Shown: piece after piece, positions 57,347-64,000 of the stretch
How positions within the stretch are numbered: position 1 is the first letter of the stretch
How the letters are laid out: the number at the start of each line of letters is the position of its first letter
Assembly (NCBI RefSeq): GCF_021532275.1
Contig: NZ_JACBOT010000009.1
Coordinates: 1 to 64,000, forward strand
Source of the DNA: Brevibacterium sp. UCMA 11754
GTDB lineage: Bacteria; Actinomycetota; Actinomycetes; Actinomycetales; Brevibacteriaceae
Length of the DNA: 64,000 bases
Reading direction: 5' to 3'
Notes under the pieces: model-generated
The model's input: the letters and a program-made list of their open reading frames with translations, nothing else
Databases searched by the model: none
Told to the model about the DNA's origin: nothing
Made by a program: the position numbers and the translations under genes

Positions 57347-57360
57347 CAACACTATTGTTG
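57347..57360. promoter_or_regulatory. SufR operator CAAC-N6-GTTG
   Basis: CAAC-ACTATT-GTTG (57347-57360) is an exact copy of the inverted repeat bound by cyanobacterial SufR. On the minus strand it contains TAGTGT, a likely -10 located ~25 bases upstream of the sufR ATG, so binding would block transcription of the whole operon. Confidence 0.75.
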
Positions 57361-57379
57361 CGTAATTTGTTTCGTAAAA

Positions 57380-57398
57380 CTAGGTGAGCCTAACTACG
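57380..57398. promoter_or_regulatory. DtxR/IdeR-like iron box
   Basis: CTAGGTGAGCCTAACTACG (57380-57398) matches 13 of 19 positions of the DtxR consensus TTAGGTTAGCCTAACCTAA, including an unbroken AGCCTAAC. It lies 54-73 bp upstream of sufR and ~30 bp upstream of the divergent ABC gene, so iron could influence either. Confidence 0.55.
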
Positions 57399-57428
57399 AC
57401 CCGATTCGACGCGTCGTAGAATGGTCAG

Positions 57429-58355
57429 GTGTCAGAATCGGCCCTCACCATACGTGGTCTCCATTACTCGTACGGCGCACACCACGTCGTCGACGGGATC
57501 GACCTCGATGCCGCCACCGGATCCATCCTCGGTGTGCTCGGACCCAATGGTGCAGGCAAGTCGACGACGATCTCCCTGGCGGTGGGCACACGGGCCCCCG
57601 ATGCCGGTCGCGTGGAGATCTTCGGCCAGGATCCGTTCCGTGACCATGCCTCGACATCTCTGCTCGCAGGCGTCATGCTCCAGGACGGCGGACTGCCGAT
57701 GAGCGCGAAGCCGCTCCAGGTTCTGCGACACCTCGCGTCCCTCTATCCCAATCCGCTCAGCGTCGATGAACTCGCCGATCCCTTGGGTCTGCACGAGTTC
57801 TCCACACGCACGATTCGGCGCCTGTCGGGAGGCCAGAAGCAACGAGTGGCCCTGGCCGCCGCACTCATCGGCCGACCGCGCCTGGTCTTCCTCGATGAGC
57901 CCTGTGCCGGGCTCGATCCTCAGGCACGGGAGGTCGTCCACGGTTTCATCCGGGAGCTGGCAGCAGCCTCGGTGGCCGTGGTCCTGACGACCCATGACCT
58001 CGCCGAGGCGGAGGAGCTGGCCGACGAGGTCGTCGTCATCGATCGCGGTCGCATCATCGCCCAGGGCGCTCCCGAGGATCTGCGCAACGCATCACCTTCC
58101 GGTCGCCGACTCGTCATCAGGGTCAGTCAGCCGCTGGAGCCGGCTCCTCGTGAACTCCTGGCCACGATGAATGGAATCGCGGCCACCTCGGTGGTGGGAC
58201 CGGCCCTCGTCGTCGACGGGGACCTCGACAGCACCCAGATCGCTGGCCTGTGCACGGCCGTCGCCGAGGCGGGGCTGGCGATCAAGGACATCGACATGCA
58301 CTCCCAATCGCTGGCAGATGTGTTCTTCGAACTCACGGGCAGGCCGCTGCGATGA
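57429..58355 (+). CDS. ABC-2 type transporter ATP-binding protein
   Basis: This 308-residue ABC ATPase has Walker A GPNGAGKSTTISLAVG, signature RLSGGQKQRVALAAAL, Walker B LVFLDEPCAGLDPQARE and switch His TTHDLAEAEEL. The C-terminal ~90 residues (RRLVIRVSQPLEP...) are the usual DrrA-like accessory domain of drug/lipid exporters. The start is a GTG at 57429, six bases after TAGAAT (57417-57422), a leaderless arrangement. It overlaps the permease gene by 4 bp. Such an ABC pair next to suf and ctaA is common in actinobacteria. The substrate is unknown. Confidence 0.9.
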   Translation: MSESALTIRGLHYSYGAHHVVDGIDLDAATGSILGVLGPNGAGKSTTISLAVGTRAPDAGRVEIFGQDPFRDHASTSLLAGVMLQDGGLPMSAKPLQVLRHLASLYPNPLSVDELADPLGLHEFSTRTIRRLSGGQKQRVALAAALIGRPRLVFLDEPCAGLDPQAREVVHGFIRELAAASVAVVLTTHDLAEAEELADEVVVIDRGRIIAQGAPEDLRNASPSGRRLVIRVSQPLEPAPRELLATMNGIAATSVVGPALVVDGDLDSTQIAGLCTAVAEAGLAIKDIDMHSQSLADVFFELTGRPLR

Positions 58356-59083
58356 GAACCAGACGTGTCCTGGCGCAGGTGAGGTTCGAGACGATCTCCG
58401 TCCTGCGCAACGGCGAACAGCTGCTGCTCTCACTCATCCTGCCGCTGGGTATGCTCATCTTCCTCGCGAAGGCTCCACTGCTCAGCGGCCTCGGCATCGT
58501 CGGGCCTGGGGCGGATCCGCTCACCGTGGCGCTGCCCGGTGCACTGAGCCTGTGCCTGGCATCGACCGCCTTCACTGGTCAGGCGATCGCCACGGCCTTC
58601 GACCGCCGCTATGGGGTGCTGCGACAGCTGGCGACGACGCCGCTGGGCACGAATGGCCTCATCCTCGGCAAGCTCGGCGCGGTCATCGCCGTCGTCATCA
58701 TCCAATTCATCCTTGCCTTCGCCATCGCTGTGGGCCTCGGCTTCAACAGTCCCGTGAACCCACTCGCATTGATCCTGACCACGCTTCTTGGCACCGCAGC
58801 GCTGCTGTCCTTAGGCTTGCTAATGGCAGGAACCGTGCGGGCGGAGGCCACCCTGGCCGGCGCGAACCTGATCTGGGTCCTCATGGCCGGTGTGGGCGGG
58901 CTCGTCATCGCCCACCCGGGAGAATGGGGCACCGTGGTCGGCTATCTGCCCTCCGGCGCGCTCGGCGATGCGATGCGTGCGGCCGTCGGCGGCGCGGGCT
59001 TCGATGTCAAAGCACTGATCGTGCTCCTCGTGTGGGGGCTGGTGGGGGCGCTTGCAGCACGCAGGTGGTTCCGATTCGAATGA
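58352..59083 (+). CDS. ABC-2 type transporter permease
   Basis: This is the integral membrane partner of the preceding ATPase, 243 residues with about six helices. It starts MRTRRVLAQVRFETISVLRNG, followed by LILPLGMLIFLA. A conserved ABC-2 segment AIATAFDRRYGVLRQLATTPLG precedes the helix that begins GLILGKLGAVIAVVII. The ATG at 58352 overlaps the ATPase stop (ATGA). The ctaA gene begins 8 bp after its stop, so all three genes are probably one transcript. An exported or heme-related substrate is possible but unproven. Confidence 0.9.
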   Translation: MRTRRVLAQVRFETISVLRNGEQLLLSLILPLGMLIFLAKAPLLSGLGIVGPGADPLTVALPGALSLCLASTAFTGQAIATAFDRRYGVLRQLATTPLGTNGLILGKLGAVIAVVIIQFILAFAIAVGLGFNSPVNPLALILTTLLGTAALLSLGLLMAGTVRAEATLAGANLIWVLMAGVGGLVIAHPGEWGTVVGYLPSGALGDAMRAAVGGAGFDVKALIVLLVWGLVGALAARRWFRFE

Positions 59084-59091
59084 GGAGAGAA

Positions 59092-59994
59092 ATGGTCACT
59101 AAGAGGATCCGTGTAGCTGCATGGGCCATGCTCATCGCGCAGGCCACCATCATCGTCAGCGGTGGCATCGTACGGCTCACCGGCTCCGGCCTCGGCTGCA
59201 CGGACTGGCCCAAGTGCACCCCCGATTCACTCGTGACGACCCCGGAGATGGGCATCCACGGCCTCATCGAATTCGGCAACCGCACGCTGGCGGTGGCGCT
59301 GGCCATGCTCGGAGTCGTCATCCTCTTCATGCTCTGGAGGCATCGGAAGCAGCGCCCCGACCTGTTCTGGCTCAACCTCGGGCTGCTGGCCATTGTCCCC
59401 ATCCAGGCCCTCGTCGGCGGCATCACCGTGTGGACCAAGCTCAACCCGTGGGTCGTGGCCGGACACTTCGTGCCCTCTGCCATCGCCATCGGCGTCGCCG
59501 CGTACTTCGTTCGCCGCACCTACGACACCGGCGTGCGCACAGCTGAGAAGGCTCCGTCTCCGCTGCCGGCACTCGGCTGGACCATCCTCGGGCTGACCGC
59601 GATCGTGGTGATCTTCGGTGTCCTGACCACGGGCGCGGGTCCGCACTCGGGCTCGACGATGTCGACCCGCAACGGCCTCGATAACGTCTGGATCACCCGC
59701 GCACATGCCGCACCGGTCTGGCTGCTGGTCATCGCGACCATCGCCTCGCTCGTCCTGGCAGTGAAGAAGCACACCGTCATGGTCCGACCGCTGGCCGTGC
59801 TCCTCGTCATCGAGGTGCTCCAGGGGATCATCGGCTACGTCCAGTACTTCACCGGCGTGCCCATCGTGCTCGTGGCATTCCATATGATCGGCATCTCGGC
59901 TACTATCGCGGCAAGCGTTGCCGTCCTCGACAGCGCATACCCGAGGAGCACCCATCATGCCGACACCGATCACGCCGTGCCTGTGGTTCACTGA
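59092..59994 (+). CDS. ctaA: Heme A synthase CtaA (COX15-like)
   Basis: CtaA oxidises the C8 methyl group of heme O to make heme A for cytochrome aa3. The 300-residue membrane protein has eight helices. Key features are GGIVRLTGSGLGCTDWPKC (the extracytoplasmic Cys pair), IEFGNRTLA in place of the E-x-x-H-like site, VVAGHFVPSA with a heme His, and the later RAHAAPVWLL and VAFHMIGISATIA with further heme His. The ATG at 59092 has a GAGGAGAG site. It overlaps the VOC-type gene by 38 bp, and ctaB lies ~0.4 kb downstream on the opposite strand. Confidence 0.94.
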   Translation: MVTKRIRVAAWAMLIAQATIIVSGGIVRLTGSGLGCTDWPKCTPDSLVTTPEMGIHGLIEFGNRTLAVALAMLGVVILFMLWRHRKQRPDLFWLNLGLLAIVPIQALVGGITVWTKLNPWVVAGHFVPSAIAIGVAAYFVRRTYDTGVRTAEKAPSPLPALGWTILGLTAIVVIFGVLTTGAGPHSGSTMSTRNGLDNVWITRAHAAPVWLLVIATIASLVLAVKKHTVMVRPLAVLLVIEVLQGIIGYVQYFTGVPIVLVAFHMIGISATIAASVAVLDSAYPRSTHHADTDHAVPVVH

Positions 59995-60421
59995 CCACGC
60001 CGAGGAGGCGATGAGGTTCTACTGCTCCGTCTTCCCCAACTCGCACATCGTCTCCATCGACCGCTACCCCGATGAATCCCTCGATCCGCATTACGCGGGG
60101 ATGCGCGGCAAGGTCATCAATGGGGTCTTCGAGCTCGACGGCAATCGCTTCATCTGCCTCGACGGCGGACCTGCATTCGCGTTCAACGAGGCGATCTCAC
60201 TGACCGTCGAATGTGCCGACCAGGCCGAGATCGACCACTACTGGTCAGCGCTGTCGGCCGTTCCCGCCAGCGAGCAGTGCGGCTGGCTCAAGGACAAATT
60301 CGGGATCAGCTGGCAGATTGTTCCCGCACACCTCGACGAGCTGATGACCGGAGACGCTCAGGTCAAGGCGCTGATGGGGATGAAGAAGATCGTCATCAAG
60401 GAACTCGTCGACGCGGGCTGA
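59957..60421 (+). CDS. VOC-superfamily (PhnB/glyoxalase-like) protein overlapping ctaA
   Basis: This 154-residue protein of the vicinal-oxygen-chelate superfamily is of the PhnB/3-demethylubiquinone methyltransferase-like subgroup. Typical parts are ITPCLWFTDHAEEAMRFYCSVFPNS, FELDGNRFICLDGGPAFAFNEAISLTVEC and KDKFGISWQIVPAHLDEL. The HAEEAM...FPNS start fits the subgroup. The ATG at 59957 has a GAGGAG site at 8-9 bases and overlaps the ctaA end by 38 bp, so it is expressed as part of the ctaA transcript. No reaction is known for this subgroup. Confidence 0.87.
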   Translation: MPTPITPCLWFTDHAEEAMRFYCSVFPNSHIVSIDRYPDESLDPHYAGMRGKVINGVFELDGNRFICLDGGPAFAFNEAISLTVECADQAEIDHYWSALSAVPASEQCGWLKDKFGISWQIVPAHLDELMTGDAQVKALMGMKKIVIKELVDAG

Positions 60422-60429
60422 GTAGGGAC

Positions 60430-61407
60430 CTACCAGAAGCCGGGGAGGACGAACGGGTCGATCGCGACGGCGAGGAAGAGCAGCGACAAATAGGTGATCG
60501 AGCCGTGGAAGACCTTCATCGCCTTCAGCGAGGTTCCGCTCTTGCCCTTCTTCGCCCGGGAGACGAGTGCATAGCAGGAGAACAGGAACCAAGCGCCGGC
60601 GAGAACCGCGACGCCTGTGTAGACAGGGCCCATCGGGGCGAGCGGAATGAGTGCCAGTGAACACGCCACCATCGCCCAGGTGTAGGCGATCATCTGGCGA
60701 CCGACGTTCGTCGGCGGAACCTTCGAGGGCAGCATCGGAACGTCTGCGGCATCGTAGTCGGCCTTGTACTTGATCGCCAGCGGCCAGTAGTGCGGCGGCG
60801 TCCAGAAGAAGACCACGAGGAAGAGTAGGAGAGCTTCCCAGGCCAGCCCGCCGGTGACGGCAGACCAGCCGATGAGCACAGGCATGCAGCCCGCGGCGCC
60901 GCCCCAGACGATGTTCTGCGTGGTGCGACGCTTGAGGACCAGGGTGTAGAAGACCGCGTAGAGCAGGATCGCGCAGGCGGTGAGTCCAGCGGTCACCCAG
61001 TTCGTGAAGCCGCCGAGCCAGAAGATCGATCCCAGGCCCAGTGCGAAGGCGAAGATGAGTGCCGCCCGTGGTGTGATCTCACCGGTCACGAGTGGGCGAT
61101 GCTTGGTGCGTTCCATCTTCGCGTCGATGTCACGATCGACGTAGCAGTTGAAGACCGAAGCGGAGGCTGCGGCTGCAGCGCCGCCGATGAGGGTGTTGAT
61201 GACCAGCCAGATATTCGGCATTCCCTGCGCGGCGAGGAACATCACCGGAGCAGTGGTCACCAGCAGGAGTTCGATCACTCGAGGCTTGGTCAGTGCGATG
61301 TAGGCACTGATGATCGAGCGGGGGTGTTTTGAGAGTCGTTCCTCGTCGACTGCCCTCTGCAGAGGGCGTTCACTCTGCGTGTCCTGGTTCTGACGAAGTT
61401 CACTCAC
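60430..61407 (-). CDS. ctaB: Protoheme IX farnesyltransferase CtaB (heme O synthase)
   Basis: CtaB attaches a farnesyl group to protoheme to make heme O, the substrate of CtaA. The 325-residue UbiA-family protein has nine helices. The first prenyl-diphosphate/metal motif is NCYVDRDIDAKMERTKHRPL and the second YKADYDAADVPMLPSKVPP. FWTPPHYWPLAIKY is the family signature. The start is a GTG at 61407, seven bases after minus-strand TAGAAT (61420-61415), again leaderless in appearance. It is convergent with the ctaA-VOC pair (8-bp gap) and divergent from tkt. Confidence 0.95.
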   Translation of the reverse strand: MSELRQNQDTQSERPLQRAVDEERLSKHPRSIISAYIALTKPRVIELLLVTTAPVMFLAAQGMPNIWLVINTLIGGAAAAASASVFNCYVDRDIDAKMERTKHRPLVTGEITPRAALIFAFALGLGSIFWLGGFTNWVTAGLTACAILLYAVFYTLVLKRRTTQNIVWGGAAGCMPVLIGWSAVTGGLAWEALLLFLVVFFWTPPHYWPLAIKYKADYDAADVPMLPSKVPPTNVGRQMIAYTWAMVACSLALIPLAPMGPVYTGVAVLAGAWFLFSCYALVSRAKKGKSGTSLKAMKVFHGSITYLSLLFLAVAIDPFVLPGFW

Positions 61408-61662
61408 GTCGTCGATTCTACCCTCTGTCGAATTTTTTGCCAGTCGGTGGAGGCTGTGTTTCGGAGCCTGATTCTGCAGCCTATCTGAGCCACAGTATCC
61501 AGATGCCGGGTGCGACCGCCGCGAACAGGAATCACGACCCCGCTGCCGAGGTGCAACGCGCTTGCGATATCAGGGTCGGCGATCTCACCCCTCGCGTTTG
61601 GGACCCGGCGCGGTAGAGTTTGAGTGCACGCCTCTAAGACGAACGAAGGATCGCTCGAAGAC
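61408..61662. other. Divergent promoter region ctaB / tkt
   Basis: The 255-bp gap holds the ctaB -10 (TAGAAT at 61420-61415 on the minus strand) and, for tkt, TAGAGT at 61614-61619 followed by a short leader with GAAGGA at 61642-61647. No RNA gene or strong palindrome was recognised. Confidence 0.5.
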
Positions 61663-63744
61663 ATGAACTCCCTGTCCTGGACAGAACTCGACAACCGCGC
61701 AGTCGACACCGCCCGCCTCCTCGCCGCAGATGCAGTGCAGAAGGCCGGACACGGTCACCCCGGAACCGCGATGAGTCTTGCTCCCGTTGCACACTACCTC
61801 TACCAGTACGGTCTCAATCATGATCCCGCCGATCCGAGTTGGGCCGGCCGCGATCGCTTCGTTCTCTCATGCGGGCACAGCTCGCTGACCCAGTACGTCC
61901 AGCTCTACCTCTCGGGCTTCGGCCTCGAGCTCGACGATCTGAAGGCACTGCGCACCTGGGGTTCACTGACTCCCGGTCACCCGGAGGTCGGACACACTGC
62001 AGGCGTCGAGATCACGACGGGACCGCTGGGATCCGGCCTCGCCTCGGCGGTGGGAATGGTCATGGCCTCTCGCCGCGAACGCGGCCTCTTCGATCCTGAT
62101 GCTGCTCCCGGTGCCTCGCCCTTCGATCATTCCGTCGTCGTCCTGGCATCCGACGGCGACCTTGAGGAAGGCGTATCGGGTGAGGCTTCGTCCCTGGCCG
62201 GAACCCAGGAGCTGTCCAACCTGGTCGTGATCTGGGACGACAACCGGATCTCCATCGAAGACGACACCGCGATCGCCTTCAGCGAGGACACCGCGGCCCG
62301 CTACGCCGCGTACGGCTGGCACGTCCAGCACGTCGACTTCAGAGCCGGCGACGAGTACAAGGAGGACGTGGAAGCCTTCCACGCCGCTATGGAAGCGGCA
62401 AAGACCGATCCCCGCCCCTCCTTCATCCGTCTCTCGACCATCATCGCCTGGCCCGCCCCGAACGCGCAGAACACCGGCGGCTCTCACGGTTCCGCACTCG
62501 GCGACGACGAGATCAAGGCGACGAAGGAGATCCTCGGCTTCGATCCCGAAGAGACATTCGCAGTGCCCGCCGAGGTGCTCAACCACACCCGCTCGGCACT
62601 GGACCGCGGCCGCGGAGCCCACATCGAATGGAACGAGTCCTACAGCGCCTGGCGCGAGGCGAACCCGGCCAACGCCGAACTCTTCGACCGCCTGGCCAAG
62701 CGTGAACTTCCAGCCGGACTCGACAACCAGTTCCCTGTCTTCGAAACCAGCGACAAGGGCATCGCGACTCGCGCCGCCTCCGGGCAGGTCCTCAACGCCA
62801 TCGCGGCAACCATGCCCGAACTGTGGGGCGGATCCGCCGACCTCGCCGGATCGAACAACACACTGATCAAGGGCGACCCGAGCTTCCTGCCCGAGCATCG
62901 TTCGACCGGTGCTTTCTCCGGTAACGTCTACGGGCGCAACATCCACTACGGCGTCCGCGAATTCTCCGCCGGACTCATCGGCAACGGCATCGCCCTGCAC
63001 GGCGGCACGCGCCCCTACAGCGGCACCTTCCTCGTCTTCAGCGACTACCAGCGTCCGGCCATACGGCTGGCCGCTCTGCAGCAGCTGCCGAACGTGTTCG
63101 TGTGGACGCACGATTCGATCGGCCTCGGCGAAGACGGACCCACGCACCAGCCGATCGAGCATCTCTCCGCCTTGCGTGCGATTCCCGGCCTTGATCTTGT
63201 GCGTCCAGCCGATGCGAATGAGACCTCGGTCGTGTGGCGCAGGATTCTCGATCGCACCGACGGGCCCAGCGGACTCGTGCTCACCCGTCAGGCCGTTCCG
63301 GTCTTCGACCGTGAGAAGTACGCCCCTGCCTCCGAGGCCGCTCGCGGCGGCTACGTGCTCTTCGATACCGCGGATGAACCCGAGGTGGCCATCCTCGCCA
63401 GCGGTTCCGAGGTCGCCATTGCGATCGCGGCAGCCGAAGAGCTGCAGGCCGCAGGCACCCCAGCACGCGTCATTTCGATGCCGTGCCAGGAATGGTTCGA
63501 CGCTCAGCCCGAGGACTACCGCAGAGCGGTCCTGCCCCGCGGTCTCAAGGCTCGTGTGAGCATCGAAGCCGCCTCGGCGATGAGCTGGCACAAGTACCTC
63601 GGCGATGCCGGCCGTGCCGTGTCGATCGAGCACTTCGGTGCTTCGGCCGATTACGCCACACTGTACGAGAAATTCGGAATCACCCCGGCGGCTGTCGTCA
63701 CCGCCGCCGAGGAATCGATCGCAGCGGCGAAGGAGGACGCATGA
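61663..63744 (+). CDS. tkt: Transketolase Tkt
   Basis: Transketolase moves two-carbon ketol units in the pentose phosphate pathway using thiamine diphosphate. The 693-residue protein has AVQKAGHGHPGTAMSLAPVAHYLY at the N-terminus. The diphosphate-binding motif includes ASDGDLEEGVSGEASSLAG and WDDNRIS. The pyrimidine-domain part is GVREFSAGLIGNGIALHGG, with THDSIGLGEDGPTHQPIEHL further on. The ATG at 61663 is preferred because TAGAGT upstream would start transcription beyond the earlier GTG at 61624 and GAAGGA supplies a ribosome site. It overlaps the transaldolase start (ATGA). Confidence 0.96.
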   Translation: MNSLSWTELDNRAVDTARLLAADAVQKAGHGHPGTAMSLAPVAHYLYQYGLNHDPADPSWAGRDRFVLSCGHSSLTQYVQLYLSGFGLELDDLKALRTWGSLTPGHPEVGHTAGVEITTGPLGSGLASAVGMVMASRRERGLFDPDAAPGASPFDHSVVVLASDGDLEEGVSGEASSLAGTQELSNLVVIWDDNRISIEDDTAIAFSEDTAARYAAYGWHVQHVDFRAGDEYKEDVEAFHAAMEAAKTDPRPSFIRLSTIIAWPAPNAQNTGGSHGSALGDDEIKATKEILGFDPEETFAVPAEVLNHTRSALDRGRGAHIEWNESYSAWREANPANAELFDRLAKRELPAGLDNQFPVFETSDKGIATRAASGQVLNAIAATMPELWGGSADLAGSNNTLIKGDPSFLPEHRSTGAFSGNVYGRNIHYGVREFSAGLIGNGIALHGGTRPYSGTFLVFSDYQRPAIRLAALQQLPNVFVWTHDSIGLGEDGPTHQPIEHLSALRAIPGLDLVRPADANETSVVWRRILDRTDGPSGLVLTRQAVPVFDREKYAPASEAARGGYVLFDTADEPEVAILASGSEVAIAIAAAEELQAAGTPARVISMPCQEWFDAQPEDYRRAVLPRGLKARVSIEAASAMSWHKYLGDAGRAVSIEHFGASADYATLYEKFGITPAAVVTAAEESIAAAKEDA

Positions 63745-64000
63745 GCGGCAATCTGGCACAGCTGAGCGAGCACGGAGTCTCCATCTGGCTCGATGACCTG
63801 TCACGGACTCGTCTCGAGTCCGGCGACCTGGCACGCCTCATCGAGGACTCGAACGTCACCGGAGTGACGACGAATCCGACGATCTTCGCAAATGCCATCG
63901 CCGGGTCGGACAGCTATGACTCCGCCGTTGCAGAGCTCGGCGAGGGCAAGGTCTCCGCCGATGAGGCGATCGAGTCCCTGACCACCTCGGATGTCGCGGC
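63741..64000 (+). CDS. tal: Transaldolase Tal (5' part, cut by window edge)
   Basis: Transaldolase transfers a dihydroxyacetone unit in the non-oxidative pentose phosphate pathway. The visible 86 residues begin MSGNLAQLSEHGVSIWLDDLSR, then LIEDSNVTGVTTNPTIFANAI, the usual N-terminal transaldolase segment (TSNPxI/TTNPTIF), and SYDSAVAELGEG. The catalytic Lys lies beyond the window. The start overlaps the tkt stop by 4 bp, the standard tkt-tal operon of actinobacteria. Confidence 0.95.
   Translation, partial: MSGNLAQLSEHGVSIWLDDLSRTRLESGDLARLIEDSNVTGVTTNPTIFANAIAGSDSYDSAVAELGEGKVSADEAIESLTTSDVA

Noticed and set aside
61624..61662. GTG at 61624 as the tkt start
   Set aside because: The TAGAGT hexamer ends only four bases before it, so transcription would begin inside or after this codon. 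The ATG at 61663 with GAAGGA upstream is more consistent.
61963..63834. A 623-codon open frame on the minus strand opposite tkt, and a 489-codon one at 29668-31137 opposite dnaE2
   Set aside because: Both are antisense to clearly functional genes and come from the high-GC third-position bias that keeps the opposite frame open. Their sequences match no family and have no convincing start signals.
1..64000. CRISPR array, prophage, insertion sequence or toxin-antitoxin pair
   Set aside because: No regularly spaced repeats, transposase, integrase or phage genes were seen. The only nuclease-type accessory gene is the DUF222/HNH gene.

Overview
The window is chromosomal DNA of a high-GC actinobacterium. 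It carries the prokaryotic ubiquitin/20S proteasome pathway (pafA, prcA, prcB, pup, dop, arc), mycothiol synthesis (mshC), the imuA'-imuB-dnaE2 mutasome, an htdX/fabG4/fadA2-type fatty-acid cluster and a sufR-led iron-sulfur operon. Protein style and gene order suggest Micrococcales, and I would guess Brevibacterium or a close relative (inference, not tested by a search). Genes are packed tightly. Many start 6-8 bases after a TANNNT hexamer, which indicates leaderless transcripts.

Layout. 1-6.8 kb: proteasome locus on the minus strand (trmI-arc, then dop-pup-prcB-prcA-pafA), split by a plus-strand DUF3054 gene. 6.8-10.4 kb: M50 protease, RecB-like nuclease, HAD phosphatase, PAC2 protein. 10.4-18.5 kb: mshC, a kinase-like SCO1664-type protein and DUF3090, then a degenerate aldo/keto reductase, uppP, phosphatase, DUF5703, DMT transporter, M20 peptidase. 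18.6-25.1 kb: tRNA-Leu(GAG), MaoC-fabG4-thiolase divergent from TetR-acyl-CoA oxidase. 25.2-27.5 kb: metX and metY. 27.7-35.1 kb: dnaE2-imuB-imuA' under an SOS box, next to a DUF222/HNH gene. 35.4-44.4 kb: RNA methyltransferases, pdxK, rpmE2, YbaK, several uncharacterised genes, TSUP and ABC proteins, serB. 44.5-48.3 kb: fabG-fabI, DUF3099, SURF1. 48.3-50.6 kb: ABC-F ATPase and RNase HI. 50.8-57.3 kb: sufR-B-D-ferredoxin-C-S-U-T. 57.4-64 kb: ABC exporter, ctaA, ctaB, tkt and tal (cut by the window edge).

Main observations. Six single-base indels fall in the first 8.7 kb: pup, arc, M50 and recB each have one, and prcA has a mutually compensating pair. I found none in the remaining 55 kb. Either the left end is poorly sequenced or the proteasome pathway is decaying. 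The aldo/keto reductase beside uppP has lost all four catalytic residues. RNase HI carries a C-terminal ribbon-helix-helix-like domain. sufR is preceded by an exact CAAC-N6-GTTG SufR operator and a DtxR/IdeR-like iron box. imuA' appears to be a leaderless gene with an SOS box embedded in its promoter. A GC-rich palindrome recurs at four places. I found no CRISPR array, prophage, insertion sequence or clear defence island.
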